Shown here in pieces: positions 22,733 to 30,037 of a DNA stretch of 30,736 bases; positions within the stretch are counted from its first letter, which is position 1, and every line of letters starts with the position of its first letter. Below the pieces are notes generated by a model. It was not told the DNA's origin, made no database searches, and saw only the letters and a list, made by a program, of their open reading frames with translations. This DNA is from Clostridia bacterium BRH_c25 (GTDB taxonomy: Bacteria > Bacillota_A > Clostridia > Lutisporales > Lutisporaceae). The DNA lies in the NCBI GenBank assembly GCA_001515955.1, contig LOES01000085.1, forward strand, positions 1 to 30,736, read 5' to 3'. The translations under genes and the position numbers were made by a program.

Positions 22733-23464
22733 TTATCTGACCTGATCTATGAAGAATTTTATTCTGTCTGTGCGGAAATAGGATTCAAAATACTCAACCG
22801 GGACTTCCTTTCCGTTTATTTTCCCGAATACAAGACCTGTAAAGAACAATACCGGGCTGCGTGGAGGTATTTCCATGTACGATGCAATTCTCTTGTCTGC
22901 AAGTACAGCTTCAATTGTACGATTAGCATGAATAATACTTATTCCGAAATCAGATTCAATAACCTTATATAGGGATTCCTTTGAGAAATCATGCATTTCC
23001 AATCCCGGCAGACGGCACAAGGGCAAGTAAGACCTCGTCAAGCTTAATGGCACATCATCCCCGCTGATTAAACGTTCCATCTGCAGTGCCCTTTCTTCTC
23101 CTCCGAGCTCAAGCAGCTTCAGTATATTTCTTTTAGGAACGGCTACCATGTTTTCAATCATCCTAATCTTGGGTATCAGGCCCTGGTTTCTTATTTCCTC
23201 AGTACAACTGGTCAGTTTTATAAGACCCTGGGTATAACGTTTTCTTTTAACAAATGTTCCCTTCCCCTGCACTTTATAAAGATAACCTTCATTCACAAGA
23301 TCGTCCATCGCCTTTCTTACCGTAGTACGGCTCACTCCAAACAGATTTATCAATTCACGTTCAGAAGGAACCAACTGATCAGGCTTTACTTCGTCAGTAT
23401 CAATCATTCTAATAAGTTCTTCCTTTACCTTGTAATAAAAGGGAAGAAGCTCTCTCTCCTCCAC
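22733..23464 (-). CDS. GntR-family (HutC subfamily) transcriptional regulator
   Basis: 243 residues. An N-terminal winged helix (about 8-72: DQLVPSERELINLFGVSRTTVRKAMDDLV) is followed by a UTRA ligand domain (about 90-235, including RLISGDDVPLSLTRSYLP and PVEYFESYFRTDRIKFF). It starts with GTG, with GGAGGG at the right distance. As the first gene of the nucleoside operon it is the likely repressor, sensing a nucleoside, sugar phosphate or related inducer. The 69-base gap to the BMP gene has no clear terminator. Confidence 0.93.
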   Translation of the reverse strand: MEERELLPFYYKVKEELIRMIDTDEVKPDQLVPSERELINLFGVSRTTVRKAMDDLVNEGYLYKVQGKGTFVKRKRYTQGLIKLTSCTEEIRNQGLIPKIRMIENMVAVPKRNILKLLELGGEERALQMERLISGDDVPLSLTRSYLPLCRLPGLEMHDFSKESLYKVIESDFGISIIHANRTIEAVLADKRIASYMEIPPRSPVLFFTGLVFGKINGKEVPVEYFESYFRTDRIKFFIDQVR

Positions 23465-23484
23465 TCAAATCCCTCCAAGTTATT

Positions 23485-23513
23485 ATTATATCATGTTATA
23501 GTGATATCATTAC
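23485..23513 (-). promoter_or_regulatory. Promoter and candidate GntR operator of the nucleoside operon
   Basis: A perfect -10 TATAAT (minus strand, 23490-23485) lies 21 bases before the GTG start. The -35 at about 23513-23508 is weak. Between and overlapping them is the palindrome TGATATCA (23502-23509) within GTGATATCAT, placed where a repressor would block RNA polymerase. Auto-repression is inferred. Confidence 0.45.
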
Positions 23514-23649
23514 CAGTTATATTTCATTATAATACATGTCTATTTAATAATCAATGTATTTGATAAAAAAATAACCCCAAGGAGCAAACCATTGGAGTTA
23601 CTATTGTTTCACTTATTGATATATTGACAAATTAGTAGCACTTAATTCT

Positions 23650-23682
23650 AAAACCCGGGCACACTTAAGTTACCCGGGTTTT
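23650..23682 (-). terminator. Intrinsic terminator after the peptidoglycan-binding gene
   Basis: A perfect 10-bp stem, AAAACCCGGG and its complement, ends in TTTT on the minus strand, 12 bases after the stop at 23694. A second imperfect hairpin lies near 23572-23600. Confidence 0.78.
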
Positions 23683-23693
23683 GCCGTACTGTA

Positions 23694-24452
23694 TTATTTA
23701 CCGCTTTTAGCTGCTTCTTTTACTGCCGCTTGATGATTTTTGTCAACCTTATTCGTGCCGTGGGTTCTGCTGTTAAGGAAGTGAACATCTATTACTCCGC
23801 TCATTCCATTATTCTTTATCTTGTCAAGGTTTGCACCTTTGCCATAACCACCGCTTCTACTGCTTACTGTCTTGCTTGCAGGCGCACCGTCCACTCCTGC
23901 ATGAGGCATAGCAGCGATTGATGCTGCAATTTTTCGGCCGCTTACCTCTATAACTACCGGCCTGCGAGTCCAGCTCCAGCCACCCCAAATTTCCTTTATC
24001 TTATTGGAATCTGCCGTTGTCTTCGCTTCACAGTCAGCATGGTTGCCGCCATATGTACGTACAATGTTGAAGGTCTTACCAGTTCTTACATCAGTAACCT
24101 TCGCTGTCATTCCAATCTTGAATACCTTGGATGCTCCGGACCACCAGTCCAGAAGCTCTACTTTTCCGGAGCTTGTCCCTGCTGCTCCGAAAAGCGCCTT
24201 TGTTGTATTTGCTCCTACCACTCCATCAACTGCAAGCTTGCTCGCAGCCTGGAACCTTTTCACTGCCGCTTCCGTCAAACTACCAAAGTAACCTGTTACT
24301 CCAGCTGTAAAGTATCCCTTTTTCTTTAGCTCAGTCTGAAGCTTCTTTACCCCTTCGCCTCTGCTGCCATTTTTTAACACATCAGCAAAGGTGACAGTGG
24401 TAGTAAAAAGCATCACAACTAGTAAAAATACAAACAGTTTTCCTACCTTCAA
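23694..24452 (-). CDS. Secreted peptidoglycan-binding-domain protein with uncharacterised C-terminal domain
   Basis: 252 residues from a TTG start with AAAGGAGA about 13 bases upstream. A signal peptide (KLFVFLLVVMLFTTTVTFA) is followed by one PG_binding_1 domain (about 27-90: LKNGSRGEGVKKLQTELKKKGYF in parts, then DGVVGANTTKALFG). The C-terminal 150 residues are a compact domain with RTYGGNHADCEAKT, IDVHFLNSRTHGT and KNHQ, so several His, Asp and Cys could bind a metal or catalyse. Proteins with this layout occur in spore-forming Clostridia, possibly as cortex or wall hydrolases, but I do not recognise the C-terminal fold with confidence. Single-gene unit. Confidence 0.82.
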   Translation of the reverse strand: MKVGKLFVFLLVVMLFTTTVTFADVLKNGSRGEGVKKLQTELKKKGYFTAGVTGYFGSLTEAAVKRFQAASKLAVDGVVGANTTKALFGAAGTSSGKVELLDWWSGASKVFKIGMTAKVTDVRTGKTFNIVRTYGGNHADCEAKTTADSNKIKEIWGGWSWTRRPVVIEVSGRKIAASIAAMPHAGVDGAPASKTVSSRSGGYGKGANLDKIKNNGMSGVIDVHFLNSRTHGTNKVDKNHQAAVKEAAKSGK

Positions 24453-24643
24453 CTATTGACTCTCCTTTCTGCTTACGAGGATAGTATGTTCAGGCAGAGA
24501 GTATGCCCTGGGTGGTTCCCCTTACGGACCGCCCTTTACCCCATGTATTGTCCCCCGCTCCCCTTTGGGATTCAGCTAACAGTACAGCTTGTCTCTATTT
24601 TAAGCAATTTTTTTTACCAATTCAATGGTAATATATTACAATA

Positions 24644-25027
24644 TTATACCAGGAATGCTCCCAATGCCCCTGCAAACGTCGGCTCAGCAGCTGTTTCAGT
24701 CGGCTGTTTTAATGATATTTCAATCAACAAAGCCCAGAAGAAAATTAAAGATACAATTATACCGGCATGACTTCCAATAAGCTTCAATCCATTTGCAAAG
24801 GTTGTCACTCCGGGGGCAATCTGCTGTTCAACAGCTTCCAGCCTGGCAGCCTTTATTGTAAGAAAACCTGCTGAAATACTCAGCACGGATGCCAGTACGA
24901 GAAAATTATCTCCTCTGATTACATTTATAATAATTGAACTTACCAGCAGCAATCTGCCTGCCAGTGTTGCTTCCGCGGTACCGGCCCTTTCCTGTTGAAC
25001 CGGTACTGATGTACTCTCAGTATTCAC
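24644..25027 (-). CDS. Small integral membrane protein, function unknown
   Basis: 127 residues. The GTG at 25027 is chosen because a strong AAAGGAGGTGG (25034-25044) stands 6 bases upstream; a longer ATG frame to 25084 would read through this ribosome site. A polar N-terminus (about 22 residues) precedes hydrophobic segments at about 25-36, 41-53 and 88-108, with a Thr/Glu/Pro/Ala-rich end. No family recognised. It stands alone between the ATPase terminator and a 191-base gap (24453-24643) that holds no recognisable feature. Confidence 0.65.
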   Translation of the reverse strand: MNTESTSVPVQQERAGTAEATLAGRLLLVSSIIINVIRGDNFLVLASVLSISAGFLTIKAARLEAVEQQIAPGVTTFANGLKLIGSHAGIIVSLIFFWALLIEISLKQPTETAAEPTFAGALGAFLV

Positions 25028-25094
25028 AGCAAACCACCTCCTTTGTATCATTATATTTTTATTTATGCAAACAAGTTCCCCCATTAATTCCTTG

Positions 25095-25143
25095 AAACGT
25101 ATAAAACCCCCTCAGACACATGTCTGAGGGGGTTTTATACGTT
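25095..25143. terminator. Very long terminator hairpin after the P-type ATPase
   Basis: An inverted repeat of about 22 bp (core ACCCCCTCAGAC with GTCTGAGGGGGT, extended by AAACGTATAAA and its complement) with a 4-base loop. T-rich sequence flanks both sides. It ends the ArsR-ATPase operon and insulates the gene at 24644-25027. Confidence 0.9.
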
Positions 25144-25144
25144 T

Positions 25145-27310
25145 TTATATATTTTTCAGATTCATTACTCTTATGGAATTCAATACAGCTATAAGCGCAA
25201 CACCCACATCTGCAAACACCGCTTCCCACATGGTTGCAATCCCCCCCGCACCGAGAAGCAGTACAATCCCTTTGACACTCATTGCGAATACAATATTCTG
25301 CAATACTATCCTTCTCGTCTTCCTGGCAATTCTTATCGCCGCAACTATCTTAGAGGGTTCATCCGTCATTATCACTATATCAGCAGCTTCAATAGCTGCA
25401 TCAGAACCCAGTCCCCCCATTGCAATACCTATATCGGCTCTTGCCAGGACAGGTGCATCGTTTATACCATCTCCTACAAATGCAACCTTACCCCTGGATT
25501 TACTGCCCTTTTCTATGGCTTCCAGCATTTCAACCTTTTGATCCGGCAAAAGCTCTGAGTAAACCTCATCTATTCCCAGTTCAAGAGCTACCTTTTCGCC
25601 TGCTGCTCTGACATCCCCTGTAAGCATTACAGTTTTACTTATACCTGAATTTTTGAGAAGGCGAATTGCTCTTTCTGCATCCTCCTTTATCTCATCTGAA
25701 ATGATAATATATCCTGCATATACTCCATCCAAAACAACATGTACAACCGTTCCTATCGTGTCGGCAGCCTCGTATGCAATCCCTTCCAGCTGCATCATTT
25801 TTGCATTCCCTGCAGTTATTTTTCTTCCTTCAGCCACCGCTTTGACTCCATAACCCGGAAGCTCGTTGTAATCTGAGACTTCATTACTATCCACTTCCCT
25901 GCCGTAAGCCTTCATTATAGATACCCCAATGGGATGGCTGGAGTAGCTTTCCGCATATGCCGCATATTTCAGCAGCTCCGCTTCACTTGTTTTTCCCAGT
26001 GCTTTTATCCCGGTTACCTTGAAGATTCCTTTTGTAAGTGTGCCGGTCTTGTCGAAGACAATTGTATCTATATGATTCAAAGCTTCAAGATAGTTGCTGC
26101 CCTTTATCAGCACCCCATTTCTGGAAGCACCTCCAATACCTCCAAAAAATCCCAAAGGTATGGATATTACCAAAGCGCACGGACATGAAACTACCAGAAA
26201 GATCAATGCCCTGTAAACCCAATCCGATAATGCTTCTCCCGGTATAAGTAACGGAGGAAAAAATGCAAGGGCCAGCGCAGAAAACACAACTATCGGAGTA
26301 TAATATACTGCAAACCTGGTAATGAAGTTTTCTGTAGGTGATTTTTTACTGCTTGCATTCTGCACCATATCCAGGATCCTTGATACCGTCGATTCTCCAA
26401 ACACCTTGGTTACTTCTGCTGTAATAACCCCATTCTTATTTATAAAACCTGCCAGTAGATCATCCCCCGGACCAACCTCCCTGGGCACAGACTCTCCGGT
26501 CAACGCTGAAGTATCTGCCATAGACCTGCCCTCTGTTACCCTACTGTCCAAGGGGACTTTTTCCCCGGGCTTTATAATTATTACAGCCCCCACTGCCACC
26601 TCTTCCGGTGACACTTGCACCAGTTGACCCCCTGAGAGGAGGTTAGCATAATCCGGCCTTATATCCATTAATGCTGTTATTGACTTTCTTGATCGATTTA
26701 CCGCCATATTCTGGAACAGCTCTCCTACCTGATAAAAGAGCATTACTGCAACGCCTTCGGAATACTCCCCTATAGCAAAGGCACCAATAGTAGCAAGACT
26801 CATGAGGAAATTTTCATCGAATACCTGTCCTCTGGCAATATTTCTGATGGATTTGAGAAGCACTTCTCCTCCAATAATAAAATATGCCGTCAAATACATT
26901 GCCAATTCAACACCCGGAGAGAGCCTGGAAAATATCGCTGCGGCAAATAATGCCGCACCAAAACCTGTTCGGATCAGCTCTAGCTTTTGATCGTTCAAAC
27001 CATCCTCTACATTCGATTTCATTCCTCCAGGCTTTTTTATTGTTATCTCCTTAAGCTTCACATGAGACTCAATATTTTCTATAATCTCCGGCACTTTTCT
27101 TAATATGCTTTCATAATCAGCCTTCTCATATATCTCAAGCCGCAATTTTTTTGTCACAAAATTTATTGAAGCATTTTTAATCCCGTCCAGGGACTTAATA
27201 CCAAGCTCCATCTTGGCGGCACAGTTGGCTCAGCCAAGCCCGTCCAACACAAACTCCTTGATTATATGCTTTTCTTCTATTGAAAGCTTGTTTACTGCTT
27301 CCTCTCTCAC
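25145..27310 (-). CDS. Cd/Zn-type P1B ATPase with in-frame UGA (candidate selenocysteine) in the HMA motif
   Basis: Heavy-metal efflux ATPase. The part after the UGA is 688 residues from its first Met at 27211. It has an actuator loop (ALTGESVPREVGPG), the CPC membrane motif (VVSCPCALVIS), the phosphorylation site DKTGTLTKG, HPIG (the HP motif) and GDGINDAPVLARADIGIAMG. This is the CadA/ZntA class. Upstream the same frame stays open to a GTG at 27310 with GGGGGTG 5 bases before it. Codons 1-26 encode EEKHIIKEFVLDGLG, then UGA at 27230-27232, then ANCAAKMELGIKSL. This is the family's HMA motif GLxCANCA with UGA in place of the first Cys. The internal ATG has no ribosome site. Full product with recoding: 721 residues. 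Without recoding it would be a nonsense mutation. Confidence 0.88.
27200..27217 (-). other. SECIS-like hairpin just after the UGA
   Basis: On the minus strand GCCAAG (27217-27212) pairs with CTTGGT (27205-27200), with one G-U, around the 6-base loop ATGGAG. The loop begins 18 bases after the UGA, inside the usual window for bacterial SECIS elements, and contains the expected G residues. The stem is short and the pattern is only suggestive. Confidence 0.45.
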
Positions 27311-27340
27311 ATTAACACCCCCAAAAATGCTGCATTTTAA

Positions 27341-27709
27341 CTATCTTTCATTGACATGCACCAAACCCTGATCGAATATCTGCTTTACATGATCATCATC
27401 CAAGGAATAATATACAGCCTTGCCATCCTTTCTGTACTTTACCAGCCTTGCCTGCTTAAGAACTCTAAGCTGGTGGGATATTGCGGACTGATTCATACAT
27501 AACAGCGCTGCTATGTCACATACGCACATCTCCGATTCGAATAAAGCACATAATATCTTTATTCTTGTGGTATCACCAAAAACCTTGAACAATTCAGCGA
27601 GATCATACAGTGTCTCTTCCTCAGGCATGCTTTCCCTGACCTTGACCACAACTTCCTCATGAATATAAGAACAGCTGCAGCTCTCTATGTTTGTTCTATT
27701 CTCAATCAT
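27341..27709 (-). CDS. ArsR/SmtB-family metal-sensing repressor (CadC-like)
   Basis: 122 residues. The N-terminal CSCSY and the ESEMCVCDIAALL helix supply the Cys set of the alpha3N site of CadC/ArsR proteins. The winged helix contains NQSAISHQLRVLKQARLVKYRKDGKAVYYSL (in parts). The C-terminal DDDHVKQIF and HVNE resemble the alpha5 zinc site. The start at 27709 follows GGAGG with a 5-base spacer; two upstream in-frame starts lie on top of this site. It precedes the ATPase by 30 bases and should repress the pair until Cd, Zn or Pb is bound. Confidence 0.93.
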   Translation of the reverse strand: MIENRTNIESCSCSYIHEEVVVKVRESMPEEETLYDLAELFKVFGDTTRIKILCALFESEMCVCDIAALLCMNQSAISHQLRVLKQARLVKYRKDGKAVYYSLDDDHVKQIFDQGLVHVNER

Positions 27710-27730
27710 CTTATCCTCCATCACGTTTAT

Positions 27731-27758
27731 ATATGAACATATGCATATGTATTCATAT
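27731..27758 (-). promoter_or_regulatory. Candidate ArsR/SmtB operator
   Basis: ATATGAAC-ATATG faces CATATG-TATTCATAT as an imperfect inverted repeat, the usual form of ArsR/SmtB operators (TGAA with a TTCA partner). It lies 22-49 bases before the regulator start, over the expected promoter (TATATAA as -10 on the minus strand). Confidence 0.6.
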
Positions 27759-27798
27759 GTTCTATTCCAATATTACTCCACAGCTTTAAAAAAGTCAA

Positions 27799-27829
27799 CA
27801 AAAAACCGTATCGAAAAAATCAATACGGT
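27799..27829 (-). terminator. Terminator after the Gfo/Idh gene
   Basis: ACCGTAT pairs with ATACGGT around 11 bases, followed on the minus strand by TTTTTTG. It lies 18 bases after the stop. Confidence 0.78.
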
Positions 27830-27846
27830 AAAATAATTCAGATTTA

Positions 27847-28929
27847 TCATAATATATAGCCATCCTTGGCATTGACCTCAAGGGTGCACTTACTCTTACT
27901 GCTTTCCTTTGCCAGCTCCAGAAGCCTTATGACATTTCTTGCATCAACAGGGCTCACAGCTGCAGTCCCCTTCAGACTTACCGCTTTATGTATATCCGCA
28001 TAGTATTCTCTATAATCGCCAATCTCGCTTTCAACCTTTCCCGCTATATTCAAGCCATTAACTGTTGTGTTTATTGTTCCGTGAAGCTCTTCCGGCTCTT
28101 TCCCCCAAAGCACCCTGGTATGTGGTGTGCGGCCTGCTTCCAGATCGGCTGCCTGAATGTCCATACCATACTTTATGTAAGAACCCTTGTCCCCAAGCAG
28201 TATATACCTTGGAAGCTCTCCCCTTACCAGCATCCCGGCCTTCAGAGTTACTTTCAGCCCTTTGTAGCCCATTACTATTTCAAAGCAGTCATCCGCTTTT
28301 CCTTCAGGTCTCTGAATCCTTATATCCGCAAATATACTGTCCGGCAGCCCAAATAATACCAAAGCCTGGTCCACAAGATGTGAGCCAAGGTCATACAATA
28401 TGCCGGATCCTGGAGCACATTCCTCTCTCCATGCATTTTCCTTTACACAGCTTCTGAAGCGGTCAAAGTGCATTTCACACTCTGCCAGATTACCCAGCAG
28501 CGTGCTTTCAATGACTCTCTTCACAGTCTTGAAATCGCTGTCCCATCTTCTGTTATGATATGCAGAAAGAATCCTGCCATACTTCTTTGATAATGCTATA
28601 AGGTTGTCTGCTTCCTTTGATGTTACTGTAAAAGGCTTTTCCACTACAACATGCTTCTCTGAAATTATCGCTTCCCTTGCAGTAGTAAAGTGGCTGATGT
28701 TTGGCGAAGCAACTATAACCAGATGTATGCTTTCATCCTTCATGGCCTCTCCCACCTCCGACACTACGGAGGTTTTGGGGTACAGCGCCTTTATAGTCTT
28801 GATACTATCCGGATTAGTGGTATATATCTTCGACAGATTGAACTCCGGCATACTGGCAATTAATGGTGCATGAAACACCCTACCCGATAATCCGAAGCCA
28901 ATCAGTGCAGTATTTATTCTATTCTCCAA
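27847..28929 (-). CDS. Gfo/Idh/MocA oxidoreductase (IolW/YdgJ-like, probable scyllo-inositol dehydrogenase)
   Basis: 360 residues from a TTG start with AAGGAGG nearby; a frame to 28980 has no ribosome site. The Rossmann start INTALIGFGLSGRVFHAPLI, EKPFTVT with the catalytic Lys and the substrate-domain motif YHNRRWDSDF, followed by HFDRFR, closely match E. coli YdgJ and the B. subtilis NADP-dependent scyllo-inositol dehydrogenase IolW. GSGILYDLGSHLVDQ carries the conserved Asp and His. No inositol genes are near. It is a single-gene unit between terminators, so the substrate assignment is by family only. Confidence 0.88.
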   Translation of the reverse strand: MENRINTALIGFGLSGRVFHAPLIASMPEFNLSKIYTTNPDSIKTIKALYPKTSVVSEVGEAMKDESIHLVIVASPNISHFTTAREAIISEKHVVVEKPFTVTSKEADNLIALSKKYGRILSAYHNRRWDSDFKTVKRVIESTLLGNLAECEMHFDRFRSCVKENAWREECAPGSGILYDLGSHLVDQALVLFGLPDSIFADIRIQRPEGKADDCFEIVMGYKGLKVTLKAGMLVRGELPRYILLGDKGSYIKYGMDIQAADLEAGRTPHTRVLWGKEPEELHGTINTTVNGLNIAGKVESEIGDYREYYADIHKAVSLKGTAAVSPVDARNVIRLLELAKESSKSKCTLEVNAKDGYIL

Positions 28930-29034
28930 TTCAAACCGCCTCCTTCTATATAGATTATCATTTAGCTTCTCCTGTTTCAATGGAGATTAGAAACATATGT
29001 GAAGTATATTTACTACGATCTGACTGCAAACTTA

Positions 29035-29078
29035 AGAGCAGCCATGTATACTCATATGTGGCTATACGTGGCTGCTCT
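29035..29078. terminator. Long hairpin between the VOC and Gfo/Idh genes
   Basis: A 16-bp stem (AGAGCAGCCATGTATA with its near-exact complement, one wobble position) around 12 bases, starting 23 bases after the VOC stop. U-runs are weak on both strands, so termination efficiency is uncertain. Confidence 0.6.
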
Positions 29079-29101
29079 AATGTTTCTGCTCCTCTTTAGC
29101 T

Positions 29102-29470
29102 TCACTCAGACTGATAACTGCAGACTTCAAGCCGATTTCCGTCAGGATCCCTAAACCAAAACCATTTCACTTCATATAGTTTGTCAATCTCACTTGCTTC
29201 TACTCCCTTATCCTTCAAAACTCGTAATGCTTCCTCCACATTATTTGTAAAAAAGTTGCAAGGTGCACTTGCAAAGGGCACAAAATCTCTATCCTGCGGT
29301 ATCTGAGCCAGTGTTATCGGGAGTGTCCCTCCGTCTACACAGGCATATCCGCCCTCATCGTTTTTCCAAATAAGCCCAAGCTCCAGAGTCTGTGTATACC
29401 AATCGACCGCCTTTTCCAGATCTTTTACCGGTATAAAAAGCGTGTCAACCCGTAAGAAAGGGCTTGGCAT
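29102..29470 (-). CDS. VOC (glyoxalase/bleomycin-resistance fold) protein
   Basis: 122 residues, one vicinal-oxygen-chelate unit pair. FLRVDTLFIPVKDLEKAVDWYTQTLEL (in parts) is the first beta-alpha-beta module. YEVKWFWFRDPDGNRLEVCSYQ is the second, ending in the conserved metal-ligand Glu. The first-module His is replaced (RVDTLFIPV), so metal binding is reduced. The start at 29470 follows AAAGGAGATGA; a frame to 29497 is unsupported. Substrate unknown. Confidence 0.87.
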   Translation of the reverse strand: MPSPFLRVDTLFIPVKDLEKAVDWYTQTLELGLIWKNDEGGYACVDGGTLPITLAQIPQDRDFVPFASAPCNFFTNNVEEALRVLKDKGVEASEIDKLYEVKWFWFRDPDGNRLEVCSYQSE

Positions 29471-29566
29471 AAAAATCATCTCCTTTCCCGAATTCACTAT
29501 ACGATTACACTATATAATATATGACACATAAAGTATGATGTGACTTATTATAATCCGCTTCAACAG

Positions 29567-29595
29567 TAACCAAAATAATATTATTACATACAATA
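29567..29595 (+). promoter_or_regulatory. SigK-like promoter of the 29641 gene
   Basis: TAACCAAA (29567-29574), 12 bases, then CATACAATA (29587-29595), a perfect CATANNNTA -10. Same motif and spacing as at 10705 and 11106. Confidence 0.65.
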
Positions 29596-29640
29596 AGAAT
29601 AGGATGATAAACAACCTCTTCTGCGGAAGGAGGTGTGCTT

Positions 29641-29958
29641 ATGGCGAGAGGTTTTAACCATGGATTGAATAGGGTACCTAACCCTGGCTGAGTGCCGGAA
29701 AAAGTGCCGGAAGATTTTTCGGGAATATTTTACTCAAAGTCAAAAAAGCAGCCGCCCCCTGACCCAATTCCTCCACCAGCGGAACCCGCCTTGTCTGCAG
29801 CTATTCCGTCTGCAGGGCAGCTTGGCGGGATGCTGAACGGTCTTGTCGGAAATGTATTTGAGAACAATAATTGGTGGCTATGGGCTGCTTTACTCATTAT
29901 ACTCTTAAATCCGGATCTGAGAAAAAAGCTTTTCGGAAAAGAAAAGGAGGCTGACTAA
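29641..29958 (+). CDS. Small membrane-anchored protein interrupted by an in-frame UGA
   Basis: ATG with a good GGAAGGAGG site opens MARGFNHGLNRVPNPG, then TGA at 29689-29691. The same frame continues for 88 codons: VPEKVPEDFSGIFYSKSKKQ, a Pro-rich stretch (PPPDPIPPPAEP), a Gly/Leu helix (GQLGGMLNGLVGNVF) and a membrane segment (WWLWAALLIILL) before a basic end. The start resembles MAHRFDRGL of the 10779 protein, and the promoter is the same type, so the two halves belong to one gene. The UGA may be a Trp (TGG to TGA) nonsense change, a readthrough or recoded codon, or the second part may restart at GTG 29692, which has no ribosome site. Role unknown; sporulation-linked by promoter. Confidence 0.65.
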
Positions 29959-29975
29959 AATATTTGGTCAGCCTC
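29947..29975 (+). terminator. Terminator of the 29641 gene
   Basis: A perfect 9-bp stem, GAGGCTGAC with GTCAGCCTC, overlapping the stop codon, followed by TAAGTTTTG. Confidence 0.68.
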
Positions 29976-30037
29976 TAAGTTTTGTTCACAAAGCACCCTT
30001 ATTTGTCCTTGTAGCGAAGCTGTGCTTCACAATGCCT

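Noticed and set aside
25145..27211. P-type ATPase starting at the Met at 27211 without an HMA domain
   Set aside because: No ribosome site before this ATG, and the upstream frame encodes the rest of the HMA motif with a proper GTG start.
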